A DNA stretch of 64,000 nucleotides from Jiangella anatolica (GCF_003236295.1 NZ_POTW01000013.1:1-64000); one strand, 5' to 3'; positions 16,899-26,464 are shown, counted from the first letter of the stretch. Translations and numbers: made by a program. Notes: generated by a model from the sequence alone, not told the origin.

Positions 16899-17899
16899 CC
16901 CGGCGGGCAGCCGCACGAGGCGCGCACCACCAGGCGGACGGGGACGAGGCCGGCCGCGGCGGGCGTCGCCTGGCCCAGCACCGCCTGCAGCGCCGCCTCC
17001 GCGATGGCCGGGATCGGCTGCTCGACGGCGGTGAGCGGCGGGTCGCTGAACACGGCGTCGTCGGTGCCGTCGAACGACACGACGGCGAGGTCGTGCGGCA
17101 CCGAGATGCCCAGCTCGCGGGCGGCGGCCAGCAGGCCGAGCGCCTGGACGTCGGAGGCCACGAACACGGCGTCGGGCCGCGGCGTGCGCGTCAGCAGCTC
17201 GACCGCCGCCTCGTGACCGGCGATCCGGCTGTACTCCGCCTGCACGATCAGTGCGGGCTCGGCTTCCAGGCCGGTCGCCGCCAGTTCGGCCGCCCAGCCG
17301 GCGCGTCGCTCGTCGGCGCCGGGCGCCCCCTCGCGTCCGCCCAGATGCGCGATGCGGCGCAGCCCGTGCCCGGCCAGGTGGGCCACGGCCAGCCGCGCGC
17401 CGCCCTCGTTGTCGACGATGAGCGACAGCTGGCCGGGCTGGCTGCGCTGGTTGAGGTACACCGTCGGCGTGCCGTTGACCTCGGCCACCGAGTCCGGCGC
17501 GAGGCTGACGATGATCAGGCCGTCGATCTGGTGGCTCACCAGCGACTCGATCTGGGCCTGCTCGCGGTCGGGATCGTCGTCGGAGTCGCCGAGCAGCAGG
17601 GCGTAGCCGGCCGTGAACGCCTGGTTCGACAGCTCGCGCGCCAGCGCGCCGAAGTAGGTGTTGCTGACGTCGGGGACGACCAGGCCGACGGCCTGGGCGC
17701 GTTGCAGGCGCAGCGCACGGGCGACCGCGTTGGGCCGGTAGTCCAGCTCGCGCATCGCCGCCAGCACCTTCTCGCGGGTGGCGGCGGCCACCGGGCGCGG
17801 GCCGTCGTTGGTGACGTAGCTGACGACGGCCGTGCTCACCCCGGCCAGCCGGGCGACGTCGGTCCGCGTGGGTGCGCGCCGGCGCTGCGTGTCGTTCAT
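16892..17899 (-). CDS. LacI-family transcriptional repressor of the nucleoside locus
   Basis: The 335-residue protein has a LacI helix-turn-helix at the N-terminus (TRTDVARLAGVSTAVVSYVT, residues about 11-30), the hinge region, and a periplasmic-binding-protein-like effector domain (VGLVVPDVSNTYFGALAREL from about 68). The ATG at 17899 follows AGGGGAT. It lies between two transcription units that both carry the same operator, so it is the obvious repressor of the operon, the second hydrolase and the beta-propeller gene. A candidate -10 box TATACT (17934-17929, minus strand) and the operator at 17947-17958 suggest autoregulation. Confidence 0.9.
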   Translation of the reverse strand: MNDTQRRRAPTRTDVARLAGVSTAVVSYVTNDGPRPVAAATREKVLAAMRELDYRPNAVARALRLQRAQAVGLVVPDVSNTYFGALARELSNQAFTAGYALLLGDSDDDPDREQAQIESLVSHQIDGLIIVSLAPDSVAEVNGTPTVYLNQRSQPGQLSLIVDNEGGARLAVAHLAGHGLRRIAHLGGREGAPGADERRAGWAAELAATGLEAEPALIVQAEYSRIAGHEAAVELLTRTPRPDAVFVASDVQALGLLAAARELGISVPHDLAVVSFDGTDDAVFSDPPLTAVEQPIPAIAEAALQAVLGQATPAAAGLVPVRLVVRASCGCPPGH

Positions 17900-17946
17900 C
17901 GATCCCCTGCGCCTTTCGTCGTGCGACGAGTATAGGAGCACCATAT

Positions 17947-17961
17947 CTATTCGAGTAGAGT
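17947..17961 (+). promoter_or_regulatory. LacI operator 3 overlapping the -10 box of a leaderless gene
   Basis: The operator CTATTCGAGTAG is at 17947-17958 and overlaps TAGAGT (17956-17961), a -10 box. The ATG of the next gene begins only six bases after this hexamer, where transcription itself should start. Confidence 0.7.
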
Positions 17962-17967
17962 CGAGCC

Positions 17968-19095
17968 ATGCCCACGCCCGTGATCGTGGTCACCGACCTC
18001 TATCAGCCGCCCGAGGACCCCGGTGACAACTTCGACCTGCTGCTGCCGTTCGGGCTGGACCGCGTCGACCTGCGGGCGATCGTCCTGGACGTGTCGATCG
18101 AGAAGCGCGAGTCGGTGAGCGAGGGCGTGCCCGGCTACCCGGGGCCGCGGGAACCGGGCGTCATCCCGGTCACGCAGCTGAACGCGCTGTTCGGCCGGCA
18201 GGTGCCGTACGGGATCTCGCCGTTCGCCCGCATGCGCACCGTCGAGGACCAGCTGCGCGACGTGCCGCCGTTCCAGCAGACGGGGCCGGAGCTGCTGCTG
18301 GACACGCTGCGGGCGTCGGACACGCCGGTGCACGTCATGTCGTTCGGATCGGCGCGCCCGATCGCCGTCGCGTTCAACCGCGACCCGGCGCTGTTCCGCG
18401 AGAAGGTCGCCCGCATCCACCTCAGCGCCGGCTCGACGTCGCTGGACTATCTGGAGTGGAACGTCTATCTCGACCCGCTGGCGGTCATCCGGCTGGTCGA
18501 CGCCGGCCTGCCGCTCGCGCTGTACCCGTGCGCCACCGAGGTCGACTGCTTCTCCTACGGCGTGCACAACACGCTCTGGTGGTTCGAGGACCTGCGCTGG
18601 ATCGACGGCCTGCACCCGGCGCTGCGGCGCTACCTGCTCTACGGGCTCGGCGTGTCGACGCGGATCGACTTCCTGCGCGCGCTCGACGAGGACCCGCCGG
18701 CCGACGTCGCCGAGCGCGTCTACGGCCGGCGGCACGCGGTGTGGGAGACCGCCGCCTGGATCGAGGTGTCCGGCTCGGCGCTCGTGCGGCACCCGGACGG
18801 CACGCACGAGATCGTCGCCGCCGCCGGCGTCGCCCCGTCCGATGTCGTGGTGCGCAACGAGCTGGTCCCGTGCCGCGCCGCGTCCCATCCGACCGGCCTC
18901 TACACGTTCGCGCTGACCGACCAGAACCCGAACGCGCTGGTATTCGCCCGCGACGACCCGCGCGAGTACGAACGCGCCCTGCGCGAGGCGTTGCCGCGGC
19001 TCTACGCCTCGTTCGCACCGGCCGGCTGGCTCGGCTCGACCCTCGGCCCGCTGACCGACGCCGAACCCCGTCAGTACGCCGGCCCCTTGGGTTAG
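17968..19095 (+). CDS. nucleoside-hydrolase-like protein, probably leaderless mRNA
   Basis: The 375-residue protein opens with a strand and an acidic cluster (VTDLYQPPEDPGDNFDLLLPF, of which D10, D17, D20 and D23 are the acidic positions). This resembles the metal site of nucleoside hydrolases but has a short insertion. Blocks such as VHVMSFGSARPIAVAF near residue 115 fit that fold. No ribosome site is seen, and the -10 box sits six bases before the ATG. The shared operator shows it is in the same regulon as 12087-12977, perhaps for another riboside. Family assignment is moderate. Confidence 0.55.
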   Translation: MPTPVIVVTDLYQPPEDPGDNFDLLLPFGLDRVDLRAIVLDVSIEKRESVSEGVPGYPGPREPGVIPVTQLNALFGRQVPYGISPFARMRTVEDQLRDVPPFQQTGPELLLDTLRASDTPVHVMSFGSARPIAVAFNRDPALFREKVARIHLSAGSTSLDYLEWNVYLDPLAVIRLVDAGLPLALYPCATEVDCFSYGVHNTLWWFEDLRWIDGLHPALRRYLLYGLGVSTRIDFLRALDEDPPADVAERVYGRRHAVWETAAWIEVSGSALVRHPDGTHEIVAAAGVAPSDVVVRNELVPCRAASHPTGLYTFALTDQNPNALVFARDDPREYERALREALPRLYASFAPAGWLGSTLGPLTDAEPRQYAGPLG

Positions 19096-19251
19096 CCGAT
19101 CCGCGATACGTGTGCGGCATCAAACGATGCTCTGACGGGCTTGGACGGGTGAATACCGGCAGCCCTACGCTCGCCCTACTCATGAGGGCACCGGTGCAGT
19201 GAGCTCAAGCGCGACAGGATCGTGTCTCATTCCGTACAAAGGAGCATGAGT

Positions 19252-20822
19252 ATGGGCACGCGTATCGATCGTCGCTCACTCCTGCGAGCCGGGGCGCTAC
19301 TCGCCGGCAGCGGTGCGGTGACGATCGCCGGCGGCGCGACCGCCGGCGCCCACACCGAGCCGAGGACCGACCCGGCCGGACGTGGCAGCAGAACCGAGGT
19401 CTCGGTGGGGCTCGTCGTCGGCGTTCCCACCATCACGAACGACGGCGCGCGGATCAGGGTCGCGGTCCCCATCCTCACCCGGGGGCGCGCCACCACGATC
19501 ACCACTCAGCCGGTGAGTGTGGCCGCTGCCGAGGTCATCGGGGCACGGTGGCCCAAGGGGCCTTGGTCGACTTCTTGGCCTCCGGACCAGAGGTCGTCCT
19601 CGCGGCCCGCGGCGCCCGGGTCATCGACGCAGCTCGCATGATCGCCATGCCCGGGTTCGTCGAGACGCACCACCACATGTGGAGCGCGTTGGGACGGAAC
19701 TTCGTCTCCACCGGATTCGAGTACTTCGCCGCGAAGTCGGCCACGGTCGCCGCGTACCAGCCGGATGACTTCTATGACAGCGTGCTGCTCGGTCTGGTCG
19801 AGTGCGCCGGCGCCGGCGTGACGACGGTCAACAACTGGGCGCACAACGTGCGTGGCCCGGAGTACGCGGACGCCGAGTTGCAGGCTCACGCGGACGGGCT
19901 GGTGCGAGCGCGGTAGTCGTACGGGCACCGCGACGGTCAGCCGGCGACGCAGCCGATCGACTTCGCCGACATCGACCGTGTGCGGTCGGCCTGGTTCGGC
20001 CCGACGTCGCCCTTCGGCGGTCTGGTGCACCTGGGTGTCAACCTGCGCGGACCGGGCCAGCTGGACAACTTCCGCACCGAGATGGCGGAGACCCGGGAGC
20101 GCGGGTTGCCGATCTCGGTCCACGCGGGGCAGGGACCGACCACCGCGGTACGTGCCGCGGACCTGGAGCGGATGGGCTTCCTCGGCCCGGACTTCCTGCT
20201 CTGCCACGCGTTGCCGTTCGACGAGGCGGACCGGCAGGCGATGGTGCGCACGAACGCTCCGGTGAGCTTCGCCGTCCACTCCGAGCTCCGTCTGGGCGCC
20301 GCCGGCGGTTTTCATGGCCAGCTGCTGCGGATGCTGGCCGCCGGGATCACGATCTCGCTGTCGTTCGATGCCTCGTCACTCGCCCCGATCAACATGTTCG
20401 AGTCGATGAACGTGGCGTGGAACCTGGGCATCCCGTACGTGGGCACCGACACCGCGCAGCTCCCAGCGGTCGTGTTCGGCCAGGTGATCGAGATGGCCAC
20501 GATCAACGGAGCGCGGGCGCTCGGGCTCGACGCGGTGACCGGCTCCATCACGCCGGGCAAGAGGGCGGACATCATCCTGATCCGGGCCGACGACGTCAAC
20601 ATCGCGCCGCTCGGTGACCTGGAGTCCACCGTCGTCCGGTCGGCGACACCGGCGAACATCGACACGGTCCTGATCGACGGGCGGATCGTCAAGCAGGACC
20701 GGGAGATCGTCAGTCACGACGTCCGCTCGGTCGTGCGGAACGCCGCCGCCGCGGCGCACGCCGTGCGGACCCGGGCCGGTGGGATCCTGACGCCGTCGTC
20801 GCCCACCGCACCACGGTTCTGA
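19252..20822 (+). pseudogene. broken Tat-exported amidohydrolase
   Basis: The start at 19252 (AAAGGAG seven bases upstream) encodes a twin-arginine signal, RRSLLRAG. This frame is lost between about 19490 and 19560. The amidohydrolase core continues in another frame from about 19545, with the metal-binding motif GFVETHHHMW near 19660. An in-frame TAG at 19914-19916 then interrupts it, after which the same frame runs on to 20822 through HAGQGP, LLCHALPFDE and LGLDAVTGSITPGKRADIIL. Relatives usually have an aromatic residue where the TAG stands, so TAC to TAG is a likely change. With one frameshift and one nonsense codon it is probably inactive. Confidence 0.8.
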
Positions 20823-20833
20823 CGTCCGCTGTC

Positions 20834-22177
20834 TCAGGACGATTCGAGCAGGCCGGCGATGCCGACGGCCGGCGCCGACGCGCCGTCGCCGTTGGCGGCG
20901 AGGGTGTGCTCGTGCTGCAGTTGCGCCACCGTCAGCTCGAGGATGAGCCGGTCGCGGCGCTCCATGACCTCCGCCGTCAGCAGGGCCAGCTCGCCGGCGG
21001 TGAGCCGTGGGCCGGCCAGCAGCCGCTGCTGGATCGGCGCCCAGGCCGCCTGGGCCATCGGGGTCAGCAGCACGGGCCCGCGGTCGGTGACGTACTGGAG
21101 CTCACGCATCGCCCACCAGGCGGAGTCGTGCGCGGGATGCTCGCCGCCGGTCTCGAGGGCCGGCGGGAGCGGATGCCCGACCGTGATCGGCAGGAAGATG
21201 CCGGTGCACGGCGTGGCCATGCTCGCCCAGGCGACCGGCGGCAGCCCGTCGCCGGTCAGCTCGACGACCATGCTCGCGGCCGTCGACCCCTGCGCGATGC
21301 CGGGGTGCAGGCAGACGGTGCGCTGCAGGGGCGCCCCGTCGGGCGGCGGGGCGTTGACGGTGCCCGACGCGAAGTGGTCGCGCAGGTAGCGCATCAGTCC
21401 GGGCACGCTGAACTCGTCGTTGTCCGCCAGCAGCCGGCAGCCGACGCCGTAGCGGGGCTCGGTCCAGGGGCGCGACTCGCGGTCCTCGTAGGCGGCGCGG
21501 AAGTCCAGCTTCGTCGCGGCGGGCGCGGTCCAGTAGCCCATCTCGCGGGCGTGCTCCTCGAGGCCGTCGGAGCACTCGTCCCAGTCGTCCTCGATGGTCA
21601 GCAGGTTCGCGATGACGGCGCCGCGGGTGGTCCGGCGGGCGACCCAGTGCCGCCGCGAGGTCTCGATGACCCAGGCCTCGGTGGCGTCGGCGACGATGAA
21701 GCTGTTGTGGTAGCCGCGGTTGGCGCCGTACGCGCCGGAGCCGCCCTGTCCGTGCCGTTCGAGCAGGTCGGTGATGACGCGCTTGGCCTCGGCCGCGGTG
21801 GCGCCGCGCTCCAGGCCGAGGCGGACGAGGTCCATGCCGAGCAGCCCGGTCTCGGGCACGGGGTCGTGGGTGTAGATGGCCTCGTTGCCGATCGCCACGC
21901 CGGCCTCGTTGACGCCGTGCTCGAAGCCCCACAGCCACCAGGGCCTGCTGCCGAGGACCGCGAGCGTTCGCGGCGCCTGCGGGATGGTGAGGTACTGGCA
22001 GCGCACCGTGGACCCGGGGTCGTGCGCGGCGGCCGGCACGTGCGTGAGCGGCTGGCACTCCAGGCCCGGCCGGTCGCTGTTCTTGGCGAAGATCGCGCGG
22101 CGTTCGCCGGGCGGCCCGGTGAAGGCCACCATGGTGTCGCACGACGGGGGATAGCGGTCTGGCTCGGCGAGGGTCAC
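20834..22177 (-). CDS. C69/secernin-like peptidase or amidase
   Basis: The 447-residue protein contains CDTMVAF at residue 13, the N-terminal nucleophile motif of peptidase family C69 and secernins, so maturation would remove the first 12 residues and expose Cys13. Other family blocks follow: FAKNSDRP near 30, GNEAI near 90 and FIVADATEAWVIE near 150. The GTG at 22177 is chosen because GAGGAGG lies seven bases upstream; a TTG at 22213 would add 12 residues. It would hydrolyse a dipeptide or amide in the cytoplasm. It is 32 bp downstream of the GntR regulator and probably co-transcribed with it. Confidence 0.8.
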   Translation of the reverse strand: MTLAEPDRYPPSCDTMVAFTGPPGERRAIFAKNSDRPGLECQPLTHVPAAAHDPGSTVRCQYLTIPQAPRTLAVLGSRPWWLWGFEHGVNEAGVAIGNEAIYTHDPVPETGLLGMDLVRLGLERGATAAEAKRVITDLLERHGQGGSGAYGANRGYHNSFIVADATEAWVIETSRRHWVARRTTRGAVIANLLTIEDDWDECSDGLEEHAREMGYWTAPAATKLDFRAAYEDRESRPWTEPRYGVGCRLLADNDEFSVPGLMRYLRDHFASGTVNAPPPDGAPLQRTVCLHPGIAQGSTAASMVVELTGDGLPPVAWASMATPCTGIFLPITVGHPLPPALETGGEHPAHDSAWWAMRELQYVTDRGPVLLTPMAQAAWAPIQQRLLAGPRLTAGELALLTAEVMERRDRLILELTVAQLQHEHTLAANGDGASAPAVGIAGLLESS

Positions 22178-22209
22178 GGCGCGTCCTCCTCGGATGCGGG
22201 GGTCGGGGG

Positions 22210-23088
22210 TCAAGGGGTCGTGCTCGGCTCGACCGGCGGATGCTGCCGGGCCTGCCGGGTGAGTCCGGGCTCGAAGACATCGGTGAGGGCCGGGCCGGCC
22301 GGCGCGGCGTCGAGGTAGAACGCGTTCTTGTCCGCCGCGCCCCAGACGTTCGTGCTCTGCACCGACTCGGTGGCCGACAGCAGCCCCAGCAGCCCGGCCT
22401 CCGTCTCGCGCCAGCTGCTCTCCGTCGCCTTCCGGGCCGCGGCCGCGTCGCCGGCGGTGACGGCGGTGAGCAGGTCGTCGTGCTGGTGGGCGAGCAGGTG
22501 CCCGGGCACGCCGAGCTTCAGGGCGAGGTACCGGAAGCGCAGGACCAGCTGGTTGAGCCGGGTCATGACGTCGGCCTGCAGCTGGTTGTCCTGGCCGCGG
22601 GCCAGCCCGACGTGGAACTGCCAGTCGCCGCGGACCCAGCCGTCGGTGGTCTCGGCGGAACGGTCGGTCTTCGCGCCGTAAGCCACCTGGCCCTGTAATG
22701 GTTCCAGCCGCGCTTGCGCCATCGGGTCGGCGGCGGCCTGCTCGGCGACCTGTGCCTCGAGGTAGCCGAGCAGCCGGCAGGTGTCGCGGACGTCCTTGAG
22801 CGTCACCGGCGCGACCCGGTAGCCCGACCGCGCCTGGACGGCCACGAGGTTCTCGAGCTTGAGCCGCAGGAGTGCCTCGCGGATCGGTGTCTTGCCCAGC
22901 CCGACGCGCTTGACCAACTCGTTCTCGGTGAACGCGGTGCCCGGCGGCATCTCGACGGTCACGATCGACCGGCGGATCGCCTGGTAGGCGTCGTCGGCGT
23001 TGGAACGGGCGATCCGGTCGGGCTCCATGCGTCGCCAGTGTAGGCCAGAATCTGGGGTGGTGACACGCTGGCTCATGGTGGTTAACAT
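22210..23088 (-). CDS. GntR-family (FCD type) transcriptional regulator
   Basis: The 292-residue protein has a winged helix-turn-helix near residues 30-95 (for example VKRVGLGKTPIREALLRLKL) and a helical ligand-binding FCD-like domain with DWQFHVGLARGQDN near 155. The ATG at 23088 is preceded by GAGGA; a shorter start at 23028 lacks a ribosome site. It faces the peptide importer operon across a 39-bp gap and probably controls both that operon and the C69 gene. Confidence 0.85.
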   Translation of the reverse strand: MLTTMSQRVTTPDSGLHWRRMEPDRIARSNADDAYQAIRRSIVTVEMPPGTAFTENELVKRVGLGKTPIREALLRLKLENLVAVQARSGYRVAPVTLKDVRDTCRLLGYLEAQVAEQAAADPMAQARLEPLQGQVAYGAKTDRSAETTDGWVRGDWQFHVGLARGQDNQLQADVMTRLNQLVLRFRYLALKLGVPGHLLAHQHDDLLTAVTAGDAAAARKATESSWRETEAGLLGLLSATESVQSTNVWGAADKNAFYLDAAPAGPALTDVFEPGLTRQARQHPPVEPSTTP

Positions 23089-23101
23089 ATCAGTCCTCGT
23101 A

Positions 23102-23115
23102 TCTGGTGTATCAGA
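23102..23115 (+). promoter_or_regulatory. candidate GntR operator before the peptide importer
   Basis: The imperfect palindrome TCTGGTGTATCAGA (10 of 14 positions symmetric) lies in the 39-bp gap between the divergent GntR gene and the importer operon, just before the ribosome site of the latter. Confidence 0.45.
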
Positions 23116-23127
23116 GTGGAGGACATC

Positions 23128-24681
23128 GTGCGTCGCGTCATGAAGCTCGTGGTCTCAGCGCTCCTCGTGGGCCTGGTCGCCGCCTGCAACGCCGGCGGCA
23201 CGTCGCCGGCGGGCGGGGAGGACGGGCCGTTCACGCTCGTCTGGGGCAAGGAGACCGATCCGGCCGGCATCAACCCGCTCAAGGCCGGCGACATCCACGC
23301 CTTCGAGATCTTCAGCCTGGTCTACGAACCGCTCACCCAGCCGACGGAGGACCTCGAGGTGGGTCCCGGGCTGGCGGAGACCTGGGAGGAGACGTCGCCG
23401 ACGACGTGGCGGTTCACGCTGCGCGACGACGTCGCGTTCTCCAACGGACGAGCGCTCACGTCGGCCGACGTCGTCGGGACCTGGGAGGCGCTGAAGGAGC
23501 TCGACGTGCGCACCGGGTCGTTCCCGAACGTCGACACGATGACGGTCGTCGACCCGCTCACGTTCGACGTCCAGCTCGCCGCTCCGATGCCGGACCTGCC
23601 CGCCCGCATGGAGCTGTTCTGGGTGCTGCCGGCCGAGGAGCTGGCCGCCGGGACGTTCAACCCCGACGAGGACCTGCTGGGCACCGGCCCGTTCGTCGCC
23701 GGCGAGCACGTGTCCGGCGTGTCGTGGACGTTCGAGCCCAACCCGCACTACTGGCGCGACGACGTGCGCGAGGTCGAGGAGCTGGAGATCAAGTTCATCC
23801 CCGACGACGCCTCGCGGCTGGCGGCGCTGCGCACCGGCGAGATCGACTTCACCATGTCGTCGAACCCGGACATCCGCACGATCCTCGAGGGCGACCCGTC
23901 GCTGGAGGTCACGGTGCAGGACACGACGGACCTCTACTACCTGTCGCTGAACTCGACGTGGACCGGCTCGCCGTTCGTCGACCAGCGGATCCGTCAGGCG
24001 GTCGCCCTGACCATCGACCGGCAGCAGATCATCGACACCGCGCTGGGCGGCATCGGCGAGCTGACCGCGATCACGCCGAGCGCGTTCGCCGACGCCTGCG
24101 ACCCGGCCGGCGTGCTGGGTGCCGAAGGTCGTGACGTCGACGCGGCCAAGGAGCTGCTCGCCGAGGCCGGCGTGAGCGAGCTGGACTTCCAGCTCACGGT
24201 GGTGCCCGCGTTCGGCGCCCTGCGCGGCCCGCAGATCGCCCAGGTGATCCAGCAGAACCTGCAGGAGATCGGCCTGCACGCGGAGGTCGGCGTCATGGAC
24301 GGCGGCGCGTGGCTGGAGGAGACGTTCACCAACGGCACCTTCCAGGCCACGCTCAACTGGTTCACCGGCGGCGGCTCCAGCTCGCACCTGCTCTCCTACA
24401 TGGACCCCGAGCGCGCGCCGATCCTCGCCCACCTCGTCGGCGACGACCCGGCCACGCTGGGACTGGTCCGCGAGGCGCTGGCGCTGCCGCCCGGCGAGGA
24501 GCGCGCCGACGCCGTCGCGGCGGCCTGCGAGAGCCTCAACGAGCAGGCCTTCTTCATCCCGCTCGCGACGAAGCCGACGGTGATCGTCTACCGGTCGGAC
24601 CGGGTGGAGCCGGTGCTGAACCCGATCGAGCCGGTTCAGATGACGTTCCGGCGGCTGGCCGAGTTCGGTCCGGCGTCGTGA
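23128..24681 (+). CDS. peptide ABC transporter substrate-binding lipoprotein (family 5)
   Basis: The 517-residue protein has a lipobox LVAAC with the lipidated cysteine at residue 20, and family-5 binding-protein blocks: WGKETDPAGINPLKAGD, NGRALTSADVVGTWEALKE and RQAVALTIDRQQIIDTALGG. It captures peptides or related amines outside the membrane. The GTG at 23128 follows GGAGG by five bases; GTG 23116 and ATG 23140 are alternatives. It is the only one of six such proteins in this window that is followed by permease and ATPase genes. Confidence 0.9.
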   Translation: MRRVMKLVVSALLVGLVAACNAGGTSPAGGEDGPFTLVWGKETDPAGINPLKAGDIHAFEIFSLVYEPLTQPTEDLEVGPGLAETWEETSPTTWRFTLRDDVAFSNGRALTSADVVGTWEALKELDVRTGSFPNVDTMTVVDPLTFDVQLAAPMPDLPARMELFWVLPAEELAAGTFNPDEDLLGTGPFVAGEHVSGVSWTFEPNPHYWRDDVREVEELEIKFIPDDASRLAALRTGEIDFTMSSNPDIRTILEGDPSLEVTVQDTTDLYYLSLNSTWTGSPFVDQRIRQAVALTIDRQQIIDTALGGIGELTAITPSAFADACDPAGVLGAEGRDVDAAKELLAEAGVSELDFQLTVVPAFGALRGPQIAQVIQQNLQEIGLHAEVGVMDGGAWLEETFTNGTFQATLNWFTGGGSSSHLLSYMDPERAPILAHLVGDDPATLGLVREALALPPGEERADAVAAACESLNEQAFFIPLATKPTVIVYRSDRVEPVLNPIEPVQMTFRRLAEFGPAS

Positions 24682-25649
24682 GCGGGCCGATCGGGCGCAC
24701 CGCGGTCGTCCTGGCGCGGGCCGCCGCGACCATGGTCGCCGTCACGATGCTCGTCTTCATCGCGTTGCACGCCGTGCCGGGCGGGTTCGAGTCGGTGTAC
24801 CTGGGCACCAGCGCCAGCGAGACCAGCCACGCCACGGTCCGGGCCATGCTGGGGCTGGACCGGCCGCTGCCCGAGCAGTACCTGAGCTGGGTGGGCGGCA
24901 TCGTCACCGGCGACCTCGGCACGTCGCTGCTCAGCTCGCGGCCGATCGTCGACGAGCTGGCGGTGCGGCTGCCCGCCACCGCCCAGCTCGCCGTCCTGGC
25001 CACCGTCATCTCCGTGCCGGCCGGCGCCGCCCTCGGCATCGCGGCCGGCGTCGCCAACCTGCGCGGACGGGCCAGCGGGCTGGGCCGGGTGGCCGGCGCG
25101 CTGTCGGCCAGCGTCCCCGACTTCGTGGTCGCGACGGTGCTCGTGTTCGTCGCGTCGCAGGCCGGCTGGCGCATCGTCGGCGCGTCATACGTCCCGTTCG
25201 CCGAGGACCCGCTCGGCAGCACCGCCCGGATGCTGCTGCCGGCGCTCTCGCTGAGCTTCTTCGCCACCGGCATCGTCGCCCGCACCACGCGCGACGCCGT
25301 GCTGGCCGTCCGGGCGGAGCCGTTCATGACGATGGCGATCGCGCGGGGCGAGTCGACGTGGCAGATCGTGCGCCGGCACGTGCTGCGCAACGTGGCCAAC
25401 CCGATCGTCACGATCGGCGCGGTGAACGTCGGCGCCCTGCTCGGCGGCGCGCTGATCATCGAGCGGGTGTTCGCCATCCCCGGCGTCGGCGAGTACGCCG
25501 TCAACGCCGTCAACGCGCGGGACTACCCGGTGGTCATGGCGACGGTGGTGCTCGGCGCGGCCGCGTTCGTCGTCGCCAACGCGCTCGCCGACCTCGCCGG
25601 CGGCTACATCGACCCGCGGCTCGGCGCCCGGCGGAGGGTCGCGCGATGA
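24678..25649 (+). CDS. peptide ABC transporter permease, DppB-like
   Basis: The 323-residue membrane protein has the DppB pattern: a first membrane helix, HAVPGGFESVYLG, the external loop GLDRPLPEQYLSWVGGIVTG, and the cytoplasmic loop MTMAIARGESTWQIVRRHVL near residue 217. The GTG at 24678 overlaps the stop of the binding-protein gene (GTGA). Confidence 0.92.
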   Translation: MSGPIGRTAVVLARAAATMVAVTMLVFIALHAVPGGFESVYLGTSASETSHATVRAMLGLDRPLPEQYLSWVGGIVTGDLGTSLLSSRPIVDELAVRLPATAQLAVLATVISVPAGAALGIAAGVANLRGRASGLGRVAGALSASVPDFVVATVLVFVASQAGWRIVGASYVPFAEDPLGSTARMLLPALSLSFFATGIVARTTRDAVLAVRAEPFMTMAIARGESTWQIVRRHVLRNVANPIVTIGAVNVGALLGGALIIERVFAIPGVGEYAVNAVNARDYPVVMATVVLGAAAFVVANALADLAGGYIDPRLGARRRVAR

Positions 25650-26464
25650 GGCTGCGGGCCGACGGTGTCACCGTCGTCGCCGTGGTCGTGCTGACGGTGC
25701 TGGTCGTGGCCGGGCTGGCCGGGCGGCTCGGTGCGTTCGGCGACCCGGCGGCGCTGGGGGAGCGGCTGGCCGCGCCGTCGCCGGGCGCCCCGTTCGGCAC
25801 CGACGACCTCGGCCGGTCGATGCTGCCGCGCGTGGCGGAGGCCATCGGCAACACGCTGCTGCTGGCGCTGCTCGCGGTGGCGCTGTCCACGGTGGCCGCC
25901 ACGGTGCTCGCCGTCACCGCCGCCTACCTGAAGGGTGCGGCCGACCGGGTGATCGTCGCGCTGGCCGACGTCCTGTTCTCGTTCCCCGGCCTGCTGTTCG
26001 CGATCATGGTGGCCGCCGTCCTCGGCCCGGGCCGGCCCGCGGCGGTGGCGGCGATCGTGCTGGTGACGCTGCCGCTGATGGTGCGGGTGTTCCGGCAGGC
26101 GGCGATGACGGTGGCCGAGCGCGACTTCGTCGTCGGCGCCGAGGTCAGCGGCGTCCCCGCCTGGCGGATCATGGCCGTGCACGTCGTGCCGAACATCGCC
26201 GGCCCGATCGTCGTGCAGGCCACGTTCGCGCTGTCGGTCGCGATGCTGGTCGAGAGCGCGCTGAGCTTCCTCGGCCTGGGCGTGCAGCCGCCGGCCGCCT
26301 CGCTGGGCTCGCTGGTGTCCGGCGGGCTCAACGCGCTGTCGATCGCGCCCTGGCTGGTGTTCGTGCCGGGTGCGGTGCTGGTCGCGGCGATCACCGCCAC
26401 CAACCTCGTGGGCGACGGCCTGCGCGACCGCCTCGATCCCAGAGAAGTGAGGGCACTGCGATGA
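25646..26464 (+). CDS. peptide ABC transporter permease, DppC-like
   Basis: The 272-residue membrane protein carries FGTDDLGRSMLPRV near residue 50, a DppC mark, and the ATPase-contact loop FVVGAEVSGVPAWRIMAVHV near 165. The ATG overlaps the previous stop (ATGA). It pairs with the DppB-like permease. Confidence 0.92.
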   Translation: MRLRADGVTVVAVVVLTVLVVAGLAGRLGAFGDPAALGERLAAPSPGAPFGTDDLGRSMLPRVAEAIGNTLLLALLAVALSTVAATVLAVTAAYLKGAADRVIVALADVLFSFPGLLFAIMVAAVLGPGRPAAVAAIVLVTLPLMVRVFRQAAMTVAERDFVVGAEVSGVPAWRIMAVHVVPNIAGPIVVQATFALSVAMLVESALSFLGLGVQPPAASLGSLVSGGLNALSIAPWLVFVPGAVLVAAITATNLVGDGLRDRLDPREVRALR

